A program made the translations under genes and the position numbers. Under the pieces are notes generated by a model that ran no database searches, had not been told where the DNA came from, and saw only the letters and a program-made list of their open reading frames with translations. Positions 32,924-42,633 of a stretch of DNA of 64,000 bases are shown in pieces. Numbering within the stretch: position 1 is the stretch's first letter; the number at the start of each line of letters is the position of its first letter. The DNA comes from Burkholderia sp. SRS-46. GTDB taxonomy: Bacteria; Pseudomonadota; Gammaproteobacteria; Burkholderiales; Burkholderiaceae. The stretch covers positions 62,001 through 126,000 of the forward strand of contig NZ_PTXL01000004.1 of assembly GCF_004343775.1 (NCBI RefSeq). The letters are read 5' to 3'.

Positions 32924-35200
32924 GTGCATTGCTCTACATGGGCGCGGCGGCCGATTTGCGCCGCCCTGTTCGGCGCCGCCGGCCTGTCCGTCGCGCCGGC
33001 TTTCGCCGATTCCTTGCCGCAAGGCGCCACGCAGCCCCCGGCCGCCGTCCTCGCCGCGTCGACGCGCGGCGACCGCGCGCTGCTCGACCCCGTCACCGTC
33101 ACGGCCACCCGCACCGCAACCGCGGCGAGCCGCACGGCCGCGTCCGTGTCGGTGATCACCGACGACGACCTCGAGGAACAGCAGGCCACCAACATCAAGG
33201 ACGCGCTGCGCTACGAGCCGGGCGTCACCGTGCGCCGCACCGCGTACCGGCCGGGCAGCGCCGCGCTCGGCGGCGGCCGCGACGGCGATTCGAGCATCAA
33301 CATCCGCGGCCTCGAGGGCAACCGCGTGCTGCTGATGGAAGACGGCATCCGCCTGCCGAGCGCGTTCTCGTTCGGCCCGCTCGAAGCGGGCCGCGGCGAC
33401 TACGCGGACCTCGACACGCTGAAGCGCATCGAGATCCTGCGCGGGCCTGCGTCGGCGCTGTACGGCAGCGACGGCCTCACGGGCGCGGTGAACTTCATCA
33501 CGAAGGATCCGCAGGACCTGCTGTCGGTCTATCGGAAACCTTACTATTTCTCGTTCCGGCCGAGCTACGACTCGGCCGACCGCAGCATCGGCGCGACGGT
33601 GTCGGCCGCGGCCGGCAACGATCGCGTGCAGGGAATGATCATCGCCGACGGCCGGCGCGGCCACGAGATCGACACGCGCGGCGGCAACAACACCGCGAGC
33701 ACGCTGCGCACCACGTCGAATCCGCAGGACGTCTATTCGGAATCGCTGCTCGGCAAGCTGGTGCTGACGCCCACCTCGCGCGACACGATCAGGCTCACCG
33801 CGGAAACCGTGCAGCGGCGCATCAACACCACCGTGCTGTCGGCGATCAACCCGCCGACGACGCTCGGCCTCACGACGCAGGACCGCCTCGAACGCAACCG
33901 CTTCAGCATCGACTACGACTTCCGCGACGACACCTTCCGCTGGTTCCAGAACGCGCACGCGCAGTTCTACTACCAGGAAGCGACGCAGGACCAGTTCGCG
34001 TTCGAGACGCGCGGCGGCACGCTGCGCTCGCGCTCGCGCAACAACCGCTACGCGGAGCGCACGTTCGGCGGCTCCGCGTTCGCGGAAAGCGCGTTCGCCA
34101 CCGGCCCGTTCGCGCACAAGCTGCTGTACGGCGTCGACGGCAGCCTGTCGCGCGTGAAGAACTTCCGCGACGGCATCGTGCCGGGCGTCGGCGAGGCGTT
34201 CCCGAACAAGGCGTTCCCGGACACCGACTACACGCTGCTCGGCGCGTTCGTGCAGGACCAGATCGGCTACGGCCGGCTGCTCGTCACGCCGGGGCTGCGC
34301 TTCGACGCGTACCGGCTGAGCCCGACCGCGAACGATCCGCTGTTCACCGGCAAGGCCGTGTCGTCGAGCGCGCGCGAGCTGTCGCCGCGCGTCGCGGTGC
34401 TGTACGAGATCACGCCCGCGCTGATTCCGTACGTGCAGTACGCGCACGGCTTCCGCACGCCGACGCCGGACCAGGTCAACAGCAGCTTCTCGAACCCGGT
34501 GTTCGGCTACACGTCGATCGGCAATCCGGACCTGAAGCCCGAGACCAGCGACACCTTCGAAGCGGGCCTGCGCGGCAAGGCGGGCACCGGCTACGGCGTC
34601 GTACGCTACAGCGCCGCCGCGTTCACGGGCCGCTACCGCAACTTCATCTCGCGCACCACGATCGCCGGCAGCGGCCGGCCGAACGATCCGTTCGTGTTCC
34701 AGTACGTGAACTTCGCCGACGCCCGCATCCACGGCCTCGAAGGCCGCGCGGAATGGGTCATGCCGAACGGCATCACGCTGAAGACCGCGCTGGCCTTCAC
34801 GAAGGGCTCGACGCAGAACAACGGCGCAGCCAGCCAGCCGCTCGACACGATCAGCCCGTTCTCGGCCGTGTTCGGCGTGCGCTACGAGCCGGGCGAGCGC
34901 TGGTTCGTGCAGACCGACCTGCTGTTCCAGGCCGCGAAGCGCGACAAGGACATTCCCGCGGGCGCGTGCTCGCAGACGAACAAGCCATGCTTCGCGCCGC
35001 CGTCGTCGTTCGTCGTCGACCTGCGCGGCGGCTACCGCTTCAACAAGCACGTGAGCGCCACGATCGGCATTCGCAACCTGTTCGACCGCAAGTACTGGAA
35101 CTGGTCGGACGTGCGCGGCATCGCGGCCGATTCACAGGTGCTCGACGCGTATTCCGCTCCCGGGCGCACCGTCGCCGTCAGCATGAAGGTCGATTTCTGA
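32924..35200 (+). CDS. bhuR: TonB-dependent heme/hemoglobin receptor
   Basis: A 758-residue outer-membrane receptor of the HmuR/BhuR/HemR group. A signal peptide ends near residue 28 (APAFA), then a TonB-box-like LLDPVTVTATRT, a plug domain (about 60-170, with NIRGLEGNRVLLMEDGIRLP), and a 22-strand barrel. The motif FRTPTPDQ and the nearby YAHG strand correspond to the FRAP/NPNL heme-uptake region. The start is GTG 32924 with GGGAG upstream. It ends in SMKVDF. It heads the heme locus under a Fur box. Confidence 0.92.
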   Translation: MHCSTWARRPICAALFGAAGLSVAPAFADSLPQGATQPPAAVLAASTRGDRALLDPVTVTATRTATAASRTAASVSVITDDDLEEQQATNIKDALRYEPGVTVRRTAYRPGSAALGGGRDGDSSINIRGLEGNRVLLMEDGIRLPSAFSFGPLEAGRGDYADLDTLKRIEILRGPASALYGSDGLTGAVNFITKDPQDLLSVYRKPYYFSFRPSYDSADRSIGATVSAAAGNDRVQGMIIADGRRGHEIDTRGGNNTASTLRTTSNPQDVYSESLLGKLVLTPTSRDTIRLTAETVQRRINTTVLSAINPPTTLGLTTQDRLERNRFSIDYDFRDDTFRWFQNAHAQFYYQEATQDQFAFETRGGTLRSRSRNNRYAERTFGGSAFAESAFATGPFAHKLLYGVDGSLSRVKNFRDGIVPGVGEAFPNKAFPDTDYTLLGAFVQDQIGYGRLLVTPGLRFDAYRLSPTANDPLFTGKAVSSSARELSPRVAVLYEITPALIPYVQYAHGFRTPTPDQVNSSFSNPVFGYTSIGNPDLKPETSDTFEAGLRGKAGTGYGVVRYSAAAFTGRYRNFISRTTIAGSGRPNDPFVFQYVNFADARIHGLEGRAEWVMPNGITLKTALAFTKGSTQNNGAASQPLDTISPFSAVFGVRYEPGERWFVQTDLLFQAAKRDKDIPAGACSQTNKPCFAPPSSFVVDLRGGYRFNKHVSATIGIRNLFDRKYWNWSDVRGIAADSQVLDAYSAPGRTVAVSMKVDF

Positions 35201-35249
35201 TGCGCGCCGCCTGCACGCCCACCCCATCCGCCACCCGAAGGAGTCCGAC

Positions 35250-36338
35250 ATGATGCAATCCGCCCTGCCCGCCCAACCGGCCCCGCACACGCGCTCGGCC
35301 GCCGCGCTGCGCGACGCGTTCGTCCAGCTCAAGCGCGAGCGCCAGCTGCGCAACCGCGACGCCGCGCAGGCGCTCGGCGTCAGCGAAGGCGAGGCGCTCG
35401 CCGCGTTCGTCGGCGAGCACGTCGTTCGGCTCGACGCACGCTTTCCGGCGATGTTCGAGGAAATGCCGCGGCTCGGCCGCGTGATGGCGCTCACGCGCAA
35501 CGAAGCGGCCGTTCACGAGAAGGACGGCGAGTATGCGCAGATGAGCCACGACGGGCCGGTCGGCCTCGCGCTCGGCGACATCGACCTGCGCATCTTCTAC
35601 CGTCACTGGGCATCGGCCTTCGCGGTGCGCGACGAGAGCGCGCACGGTACGCTGAAGAGCCTGCAGTTCTTCGATGCGCACGGCGACGCGATCCACAAGG
35701 TCTATCTGCGCGAGCACAGCGATCACGCGGCGTTCGACGCGTTCGTCGAGCGCTGGCGCGCCGCGTCGCAGGAGCCGGGGCTCGCGGTCACGCCGGCCAC
35801 GCCGAAGGCGCCCGAGCGCGCCGACACCGAAATCGACGTCGCCGGCTTCCGCGCGGCGTGGGGCGCGATGACCGACACGCACCAGTTCTTCGGCATCACG
35901 CAGCGCTTCGGCGTGAGCCGCCTGCAGGCGCTGCGGCTCGCCGAGGCGCAGTATGCGTACCCGGTCGACACGCGCGCGCTGCGGCACGTGCTCGAGCACG
36001 CGGCCGGCAGCGGGCAGCCGATCATGGTGTTCGTCGGCAATGCGGGGATGATCCAGATCCATACCGGGCCGGTCGCGAACGTGCGCGAGATGGGCACGTG
36101 GATCAACGTGCTCGATCCGGCGTTCAACCTGCACGTGCGCGAGGACATGATCGCCGCCGCCTGGGTCGTGAAGAAGCCGACGAGCGACGGCCTCGTCACG
36201 TCGGTCGAGCTGTTCGACCGGCAAGGCGAGCACGTCGCGCTGCTGTTCGGCGAGCGCAAGCCGGGCCGGCCCGAACGCGACGACTGGCGCGCGCTCGTCG
36301 CGGGCCTGCCGCACGCGGCACGCGGAGACGCGCAATGA
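35250..36338 (+). CDS. hmuS: Hemin-degrading/transfer factor HmuS
   Basis: A 362-residue cytoplasmic protein with two copies of the HemS domain (about residues 25-175 and 190-345), the family length. It accepts heme from the HmuUV transporter and releases iron or passes heme on. The axial-ligand region of the second repeat lies around GMIQIHTGPV. GAAGGAG precedes the ATG. Its stop overlaps the HmuT start by four bases, indicating coupled translation. Confidence 0.92.
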   Translation: MMQSALPAQPAPHTRSAAALRDAFVQLKRERQLRNRDAAQALGVSEGEALAAFVGEHVVRLDARFPAMFEEMPRLGRVMALTRNEAAVHEKDGEYAQMSHDGPVGLALGDIDLRIFYRHWASAFAVRDESAHGTLKSLQFFDAHGDAIHKVYLREHSDHAAFDAFVERWRAASQEPGLAVTPATPKAPERADTEIDVAGFRAAWGAMTDTHQFFGITQRFGVSRLQALRLAEAQYAYPVDTRALRHVLEHAAGSGQPIMVFVGNAGMIQIHTGPVANVREMGTWINVLDPAFNLHVREDMIAAAWVVKKPTSDGLVTSVELFDRQGEHVALLFGERKPGRPERDDWRALVAGLPHAARGDAQ

Positions 36339-37243
36339 GCCGTGCCCCGTTCAACCGGCAACGCCGCATCCTGCTCGCAAGCGCGGCGGTCGGCGTGCTC
36401 GCGGGCGCGGTGCCCGGCCGCGGGCGCGCGCAAGCGCCGGCCACGCGCGTCGTCGTGATCGGCGGCGCGCTCGCGGAAACGGCGTTCGCGCTCGGCGGCG
36501 CGGATACGCCGGGCTTCCGGCTCGTCGGCGCCGACACGACCTGCACCTATCCGGACGCCGCGCGCCGCCTGCCGAAGGTCGGCTATCAGCGCGCGCTGTC
36601 GGCCGAAGGCCTGCTGTCGCTGCGCCCGGACCTCGTGCTCGCGTCGGCCGAGGCCGGGCCGCCCGCCGTACTCGCGCAGGTGAAGCGCGCCGGCGTCACG
36701 GTGACGACCTTCGACGAGCGCCACGATGTCGATTCGGTGCGCGCGAAGATCAGCGGCGTCGCGCAGGCGCTCGGCGTGCGCGACGCGGGCGCCGCACTGC
36801 TGCAGCGTTTCGATCGCGACTGGCAGGCCGCGCGCGATGCGGTCGCTGCGCGGCCGCCCGGCGGCACGGCGGCGCCGCGCGTGCTGTTCGTGCTCAATCA
36901 CACCGGCAACCAGGCGCTCGCCGCCGGCCAGCGCACCGCCGCCGACGCGATGATCCGCTATGCGGGCGCGCGCAACGCGATGCAAGGCTTCGACCACTAC
37001 AAGCCGCTGACGACCGAGGCGCTCGCCGCGGCCGCGCCGGACGTCGTGCTGATTTCCGACGAAGGGCTCGCGGCGGTCGGCGGCCGCGGGGCGCTGCTCG
37101 CGGCGCCGGGGTTCGCGGCGACGCCGGCCGGCCGCGCGCAGCGCGTCGTGTCGCTCGACGCGCTGCTGCTGCTCGGTTTCGGCCCGCGCCTGCCGCTTGC
37201 CGTCACGACGCTGCACCGACGCCTGTCGGATGCGCTCGCCTGA
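36335..37243 (+). CDS. hmuT: Hemin-binding periplasmic protein HmuT
   Basis: A 302-residue periplasmic binding protein of the iron-chelate class. The N-terminus NRQRRILLASAAVGVLAGAV looks like a Tat-type signal with a twin arginine. RLVGADTTCTYPDAARRLPKVGYQRALSAEGLLSLRPDLVL is the conserved first lobe (axial heme ligand region), read here in parts: GADTTCTYPDA and VGYQRALSAEG. It delivers heme to HmuU. The start overlaps the hmuS stop. Confidence 0.9.
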   Translation: MSRAPFNRQRRILLASAAVGVLAGAVPGRGRAQAPATRVVVIGGALAETAFALGGADTPGFRLVGADTTCTYPDAARRLPKVGYQRALSAEGLLSLRPDLVLASAEAGPPAVLAQVKRAGVTVTTFDERHDVDSVRAKISGVAQALGVRDAGAALLQRFDRDWQAARDAVAARPPGGTAAPRVLFVLNHTGNQALAAGQRTAADAMIRYAGARNAMQGFDHYKPLTTEALAAAAPDVVLISDEGLAAVGGRGALLAAPGFAATPAGRAQRVVSLDALLLLGFGPRLPLAVTTLHRRLSDALA

Positions 37244-37258
37244 TTCCGGATCGTCCCG

Positions 37259-38347
37259 ATGCCCGCTCATGCTTCGCCCTTTTCCGCGCCGTCGCACGCA
37301 CCGTCGTCCGGCGCCGCGCGTATCGGCGCGTCGCGCCGCCGCGCGCCCTACGCGCTGGCGGCGCTCGCCGTCCTGGTCCTCGTGGCCGCGCTCGTCGCGC
37401 TGTGCGTGGGCGCGTATCGCATTCCACCCGCGCAGGCGTGGGCCGCGCTGACCGGCGACGCCGCCGCGCAGCAGGCGCGCGCGGTGCTGTTCGAGATCCG
37501 CGCGCCGCGCGTCGTGCTCGCGCTGCTGGTCGGCGGCGGCTTCGGCGCGGCGGGCGCGGCGATGCAGGCGCTGTTCCGCAACCCGCTCGCGGATCCGGGG
37601 CTCGTCGGCGTGTCGAGCGGCGCGGCGCTCGGCGCAACCACGACGATCGTGCTCGGCCCCGCGCTGTTCGCCGCGCAGGCGAGCGCCGCCGCGCTGCCCG
37701 TCGCCGCGTTCGCGGGGGCGCTCGCGGTCGCGACGCTCGTCTACCGGCTCGCCGCGTCGCGCGGCCGGCTCGCGCTGCCGCTGCTGCTGCTCGCCGGCAT
37801 CGCGATCAATGCGCTCGTCGGCGCGGCGATCGGGCTGCTTACGTTCGTCGCCGACGATGCGCAGCTGCGCTCGCTGACTTTCTGGAGCCTCGGCAGCCTC
37901 GGCGGCGCGCAGTGGCCGGCGCTGGCGGCCGTCGCGCCGTGCGTCGCGCTCGGCTGCGCGCTGCTCGCGCGCGAACGCGACGCGCTGAACGCGCTGCAGC
38001 TCGGCGAAACCGAAGCGCTGCATCTCGGCGTGCCGGTGCAGCGGCTCAAGCGGCGCGTGCTCGTCGCGGTCGCGCTGGCCGTCGGCGCGCTCGTGTCATG
38101 CGCCGGCATCATCGGCTTCATCGGGCTCGTCGCGCCGCACTGCGTGCGGCTCGCGTGCGGCCCCGACCAGCGGGTCGTGCTGCCCGGTGCCGCGCTGCTC
38201 GGCGCGCTGCTGACGCTCGCCGCCGATCTCGCCGCGCGCACCGTCGCCGCGCCCGCCGAGATTCCGCTCGGCGTGCTGACCGCGTTGCTCGGCGCGCCGT
38301 TCTTTCTCGCGCTGCTGTGGAAAAGCCGCGGCGCGCTGGGTGGATGA
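37259..38347 (+). CDS. hmuU: Hemin ABC transporter permease HmuU
   Basis: A 362-residue FecCD-type permease with about ten membrane helices after a 25-residue basic N-terminal tail. ALFRNPLADPGLVGVSSGAA is the signature of the family, and GFIGLVAPHCVRLACGPDQR near the end is the docking loop for the ATPase. It forms the membrane channel of the heme importer with HmuV and HmuT. The gene is 15 bases after hmuT. Confidence 0.92.
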   Translation: MPAHASPFSAPSHAPSSGAARIGASRRRAPYALAALAVLVLVAALVALCVGAYRIPPAQAWAALTGDAAAQQARAVLFEIRAPRVVLALLVGGGFGAAGAAMQALFRNPLADPGLVGVSSGAALGATTTIVLGPALFAAQASAAALPVAAFAGALAVATLVYRLAASRGRLALPLLLLAGIAINALVGAAIGLLTFVADDAQLRSLTFWSLGSLGGAQWPALAAVAPCVALGCALLARERDALNALQLGETEALHLGVPVQRLKRRVLVAVALAVGALVSCAGIIGFIGLVAPHCVRLACGPDQRVVLPGAALLGALLTLAADLAARTVAAPAEIPLGVLTALLGAPFFLALLWKSRGALGG

Positions 38348-38445
38348 GCACGACGGACATGCAGGACTTCTACACACCCGCCACACCATGCTGCGGATGA
38401 ACGCGGCGCCCGTCGCGTCCTGACGCGCTCCATCCATTCCCGACC

Positions 38446-39270
38446 ATGCTCATTGCCCATCAACTCGACGTCTCCCGGCGCCGCGCCGCCGTTCTTCGCA
38501 ACGTGTCGCTGTCGATCGAACCCGGCTGCGTCACCGCCCTGCTCGGCCGTAACGGCGCGGGCAAGAGTACCTTGCTGAAGACGCTTGCCGGCGAACTGAC
38601 GGGAGGTGGATCGACGGCCGGCGCATGGGTATCCGGCACCGTCACGCTGAACGGCGAACCGTTGGCGCGCATCGACGCGCCCCGGCTCGCCCGCCTGCGC
38701 GCCGTGCTGCCACAAGCCGCTCAGCCCGCGTTCCCGTTCAGCGTCGACGAAGTCGTGCTGCTCGGCCGCTATCCGCATGCGCGCCGCAGCGGCGCGGCAT
38801 CGCACCGGGACCGCGAAATCGCGTGGCAGGCGCTCGAACGCGCGGGCGCCGACGCGCTCGTCGGCCGTGACGTCACCACGCTATCCGGCGGAGAACTCGC
38901 GCGCGTGCAGTTCGCGCGTGTGCTCGCGCAGTTGTGGCCCGATGACGACGATCGCGGCCCTGCGCTGCCCCGCTACCTGCTGCTCGACGAACCGACCGCC
39001 GCGCTCGACCTCGCGCACCAGCACCGGCTGCTCGCCACCGTGCGCTCGGTCGCGCGCGACTGGCGGCTCGGCGTGCTCGCGATCGTCCACGATCCGAACC
39101 TCGCCGCCCGCCATGCCGATCGCATCGCGATGCTCGCCGACGGCACCATCGTCGCGTACGGCGCGCCGCGCGACGTGATGACACCCGCGCATATCGCGCG
39201 CTGCTACGGGTTTGCCGTGAAGATGGTCGATACCGGCGACGGTGCGCCGCCGGTAATGGTGCCGGCGTGA
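38446..39270 (+). CDS. hmuV: Hemin ABC transporter ATP-binding protein HmuV
   Basis: A 274-residue ATPase with Walker [13 protein letters not shown] (about residues 35-46), signature [13 protein letters not shown], and Walker B with D-loop [13 protein letters not shown]. The H-loop histidine is in [15 protein letters not shown]. It energises HmuU. It lies about 100 bases after hmuU, a wider gap than elsewhere in the operon, but no terminator is seen between them. Confidence 0.93.
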   Translation: MLIAHQLDVSRRRAAVLRNVSLSIEPGCVTALLGRNGAGKSTLLKTLAGELTGGGSTAGAWVSGTVTLNGEPLARIDAPRLARLRAVLPQAAQPAFPFSVDEVVLLGRYPHARRSGAASHRDREIAWQALERAGADALVGRDVTTLSGGELARVQFARVLAQLWPDDDDRGPALPRYLLLDEPTAALDLAHQHRLLATVRSVARDWRLGVLAIVHDPNLAARHADRIAMLADGTIVAYGAPRDVMTPAHIARCYGFAVKMVDTGDGAPPVMVPA

Positions 39271-39323
39271 GAGCGTCGAAGTCGAAGCACACACCGTAAC
39301 GCCAACCATAACGGGAGACCTGC

Positions 39324-39701
39324 ATGCCGATTCCCATGACCCGCGTGATGCTCTACGTCCACGACGTAACGCTGCTCAAATCGTTCTACCGGCAATATTT
39401 CGACTTGCCGATCGTTGAGGAGATCGAGAACGAATGGATCGTGCTCGACGCAGGCAACGTCGAACTGGCGTTGCATCTCGCCGGCCCGGCCTTCCGCGAC
39501 GCGGCGTCCGTCGCTCGCCCTCGCGCCACGAACGTGAAGCTCGTCTTCTCGATCGCGTCGGGCCTCGACGCGCACCGCGCGCGGCTGGCCGGCGCGGGCG
39601 TCACGGTGCGGGATCTCAAGCGCTACGACGGCTTCGCCTACCGGATGTACGACGGCGTCGATCCGGAGGGCAACGTGTTTCAGGTGATGCAGGCGGACTA
39701 A
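39324..39701 (+). CDS. VOC (glyoxalase/bleomycin-resistance) superfamily protein
   Basis: A 125-residue protein with the beta-alpha-beta-beta-beta pattern of the vicinal oxygen chelate fold: RVMLYVHDVTLLKSFYRQYF at the start and YDGVDPEGNVFQVMQ at the end. Likely metal ligands (His and Glu) are at the usual positions only in part, so the catalytic class cannot be named. It follows hmuV by 53 bases with GGGAG before the ATG and may be transcribed from its own promoter. Confidence 0.8.
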   Translation: MPIPMTRVMLYVHDVTLLKSFYRQYFDLPIVEEIENEWIVLDAGNVELALHLAGPAFRDAASVARPRATNVKLVFSIASGLDAHRARLAGAGVTVRDLKRYDGFAYRMYDGVDPEGNVFQVMQAD

Positions 39702-39713
39702 GCTCACCGATGC

Positions 39714-40325
39714 TCAATGCTCGACGTCGGCCACGCCGAACGTCCGCATCTTCCAGCCCTGGCGCACCGCGAGCATCCGCATCGCGAAGCCGGCGACCAG
39801 CGCGATCACCGTCGCCACGCCGGCGTCGATGCCCAGGTACTGCATCCCGACATACAGCGCGCCCGTGCAGAACGCGACGCTCGCATACAGTTCCTCTCTC
39901 AGGATCAGCGGCATCTCGTTGCACAGCAGGTCGCGCAGCATCCCGCCGCACACGCCGGTAATCGCGCCGGCCAGCACGACGATGATCGGCGCGTGATCGG
40001 TTGCCGCGCCGATGTCGCAGCCGATGATCGTGAACGCCGCGAGGCCGACCGCGTCGACGGTGACGAACTGCGTCTTCATCCGCGCGAGGTGCCGCGCCGC
40101 CCACGAAGCGAACGTCGCCGCGGCGAGCGTGATGACGAGATATTCGGGATGCGCGATCCAGCCGAGCGGATAGTGGCCGAGCAGCACGTCACGCACCGTG
40201 CCGCCGCCCAGTGCGGTGACCGCGCCGACGAGCGCGAGCCCGAAGCGGTCCATCCCGCGCCGCATGCCCATCAACGCGCCCGACATCGCCTCCGCGACGA
40301 TCGCAATCAGGTACAGCGTATGCAT
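39714..40325 (-). CDS. TRIC/UPF0126 (YadS/YicG) family membrane protein
   Basis: A 203-residue inner-membrane protein made of two similar three-helix repeats plus one helix. The repeated GGGTVRDVLLG and GGMLRDLLCNEMPLIL motifs are the hallmark of the UPF0126/trimeric intracellular cation-channel fold; some relatives move glycine or potassium. It lies 11 bases after the PBP gene on the same strand, so the two may form an operon, though no functional link is known. Confidence 0.88.
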   Translation of the reverse strand: MHTLYLIAIVAEAMSGALMGMRRGMDRFGLALVGAVTALGGGTVRDVLLGHYPLGWIAHPEYLVITLAAATFASWAARHLARMKTQFVTVDAVGLAAFTIIGCDIGAATDHAPIIVVLAGAITGVCGGMLRDLLCNEMPLILREELYASVAFCTGALYVGMQYLGIDAGVATVIALVAGFAMRMLAVRQGWKMRTFGVADVEH

Positions 40326-40336
40326 GTCGCGTCGCC

Positions 40337-42454
40337 TCAGTCGTCGGTCCGGAACAGGTCGAGCACGCGCTCGCGCTCGGCGGCGTCGACCGCCGCGGGC
40401 GTCGCGTCGGGATCCGCCGCGCGGGCGTCCGCAGCCGCATCGGATGCGCCCGCCGCACGCGCGGCCCCGCATGCGAAATCGCTGCGCACGAACGGCGGCA
40501 CGTCGGACGTGCAGGTGCCGCGCGTGTATTCCGCATAGACGAAATCGCCGTCGACGAGCGCGACGTCGGACGGCGGCGCCGAATCCACCGGCGCGCGGCC
40601 GTCGACCGCCGTCTTCATGTAGTCGAGCCACACCGGCAACGCGAGCGTCGCGCCGGTCGCGCGGCCCATGCTGCGCGGCGTGTCGTAGCCGAGCCACGCA
40701 ACCGCGACGACGCCGGACGAGTAGCCGGCGAACCACACGTCCTTCGAGCCGTTCGACGTGCCCGTCTTGCCGGCCGCATCGTCGCGGCGCAACGCGAGCG
40801 CGCCGCGCGCGGTGCCGGCGCGCACGACGTCGCGCAGCATGCTGTCCATCACGAACGCGTTGCGCGCCGAGACGACGCGCGCGCCGGCGGAAGCCGGCGC
40901 GTCGTACAGCACGCCACCATGCCGCTGCTTCACCGACGCGACCAGGCGCGGCTCCATCCGCATCCCGCCGTTCGCGAACACCGCATACGCGCTCGCCAGC
41001 TCGAGCGGCGTGGCCGCGCCCGCGCCGAGCGCGAGCGGCAGCGACGCCGGGTTGCGCGGCCCTTCGAAGCCGAAGCGCAGCGCATGCTGCTGCACGTATC
41101 GTGCGTCGGCCGCCTGCATCAGGCTCACCGCGACGAGGTTCTTCGACCGCACGAGCCCGCGCCGCACCGCGATGAAGCCCTCGTAGTGGTTGCCGAAATT
41201 GCGCGGGCGCCACGGCATCGCGCCGGTTTCCTCGCGCGTCAGCGTGCGTTGCGTATCGTCGACGAGCACGCCCGGGAAATAACCCTTTTCCAGCGCCGCC
41301 GAATAGACGAACGGCTTGAAGCTCGAACCGGGCTGGCGGTAGGCCTGCAGCGCGTGGTCGAACACGTTGCGGTTGAAATCCGCGCCGCCGACGAGCGCGA
41401 GCATGTCGCCGGTCGCCGCGTCGACCGACACGAGCGCGCCTTCGAGCGGGTTCTTCGCATCGGCCTTCGCCGGCGGCCGCCGCAGCCCGCGCGCGAGCGC
41501 CGCCTCGGCCGCGCGCTGGTCGCGCATCGAGATCGTGGTCGTCACGTCGAGGCCGAGCGTGTACGCGTCGTCGTGAAAGCGTTCGACCATCATGCGCCGC
41601 GCGCGCTCGGCGACGTACGGTGCGGCGAGGATGCCGGGCGGCCGCGTCGCGTCCAGCGCGAGCGGTGCGTCGACGGCCGCGCGGTAGGTCGCGTCGTCGA
41701 GCTGGCCGAGCGCATGCATGCGGCCGAGCACGTAGTTGCGCCGCACGGTCGCGCGCTGCGGATTGACGACCGGGTTGAACGCGGACGGCGCCTTCGGCAG
41801 CCCGGCCAGCACCGCCGCTTCGCCGGCGCCCAGCGCGTCGAGCGGCTTGCCGAAATACACCGACGCAGCTGCGGCGAAGCCGTACGCCCGCTCGCCGAGG
41901 TAGATCTCGTTCATGTACAGCTCGAGCAGCTTGTCCTTGCTGTATTCGCGCTCGAGCTTGTAGGCCATCAGGATCTCGGCGAGCTTGCGGCTCAGCACCT
42001 TGTCGCGGGTCAGGTAGAAGTTGCGCGCGACCTGCATCGAGATCGTGCTGCCGCCCTGGCCCGGCTGTCCGGTGACGAGGTTCGCGAAGGTCGCGCGCGC
42101 CAGCCCGGTGAGGTCGACGGCGCCGTGCCGGTAGAACTGCGCGTCCTCGGCCGCGAGCAGCGCCTGCCGCATCAGCGGCGGAATCCGTTCGAGCGGCACG
42201 AATTCGCGGCGCTCGACGCCGTATTCGGCGAGCAGTTCGCCGTCGCGCGAAAAGATCCGCAGCGGCAGCGCGGGACGATAGACGGCCAGATGCTCGACGG
42301 ACGGCAACTGCGTCCAGATGCGGTGGATCGTCCACGCGCCGATGCCGGCGCACGCGAACGTCAGGCCGAGCAGCGCGCCCGCGAGCGTGCGCCAGTAGCG
42401 CCGGCGGCGCGGCGGGGTGGATTCCGGTGGCGTGGAAGCGATGGGGTCGGTCAT
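40337..42454 (-). CDS. Class A penicillin-binding protein (PBP1A-like)
   Basis: A 705-residue bifunctional peptidoglycan synthase. After a basic tail and one membrane anchor (about residues 22-40) comes the glycosyltransferase 51 domain with EDAQFYRHGAVD and GGSTISMQVARNFYL. The transpeptidase domain shows SxxK in PGSSFKPFVYSA, S-x-N in RSKNLVAVSL and KTG in AGKTGTSNGSKD. It polymerises and crosslinks glycan strands in the periplasm. The ATG at 42454 is chosen for its AAGGAG site; an upstream frame would add 34 residues. The C-terminal tail is acidic and Ala-rich. Confidence 0.92.
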   Translation of the reverse strand: MTDPIASTPPESTPPRRRRYWRTLAGALLGLTFACAGIGAWTIHRIWTQLPSVEHLAVYRPALPLRIFSRDGELLAEYGVERREFVPLERIPPLMRQALLAAEDAQFYRHGAVDLTGLARATFANLVTGQPGQGGSTISMQVARNFYLTRDKVLSRKLAEILMAYKLEREYSKDKLLELYMNEIYLGERAYGFAAAASVYFGKPLDALGAGEAAVLAGLPKAPSAFNPVVNPQRATVRRNYVLGRMHALGQLDDATYRAAVDAPLALDATRPPGILAAPYVAERARRMMVERFHDDAYTLGLDVTTTISMRDQRAAEAALARGLRRPPAKADAKNPLEGALVSVDAATGDMLALVGGADFNRNVFDHALQAYRQPGSSFKPFVYSAALEKGYFPGVLVDDTQRTLTREETGAMPWRPRNFGNHYEGFIAVRRGLVRSKNLVAVSLMQAADARYVQQHALRFGFEGPRNPASLPLALGAGAATPLELASAYAVFANGGMRMEPRLVASVKQRHGGVLYDAPASAGARVVSARNAFVMDSMLRDVVRAGTARGALALRRDDAAGKTGTSNGSKDVWFAGYSSGVVAVAWLGYDTPRSMGRATGATLALPVWLDYMKTAVDGRAPVDSAPPSDVALVDGDFVYAEYTRGTCTSDVPPFVRSDFACGAARAAGASDAAADARAADPDATPAAVDAAERERVLDLFRTDD

Positions 42455-42633
42455 GTCGGGCTCCTTCTTCGATGCCGCGGCGGCATGGCGCGCGACACGC
42501 CGCCATCCGTCGCGGAAGGCGCGCATTGTCGAAGGGATGCCCCGAAACCGGAACATTCTTTAGCCAAAGTTGGGCTGGCTGAATTTTATTTAGGAAAGGG
42601 GCGCTCACCCGCCGGCGGCGCGCCGCGGGCGCA

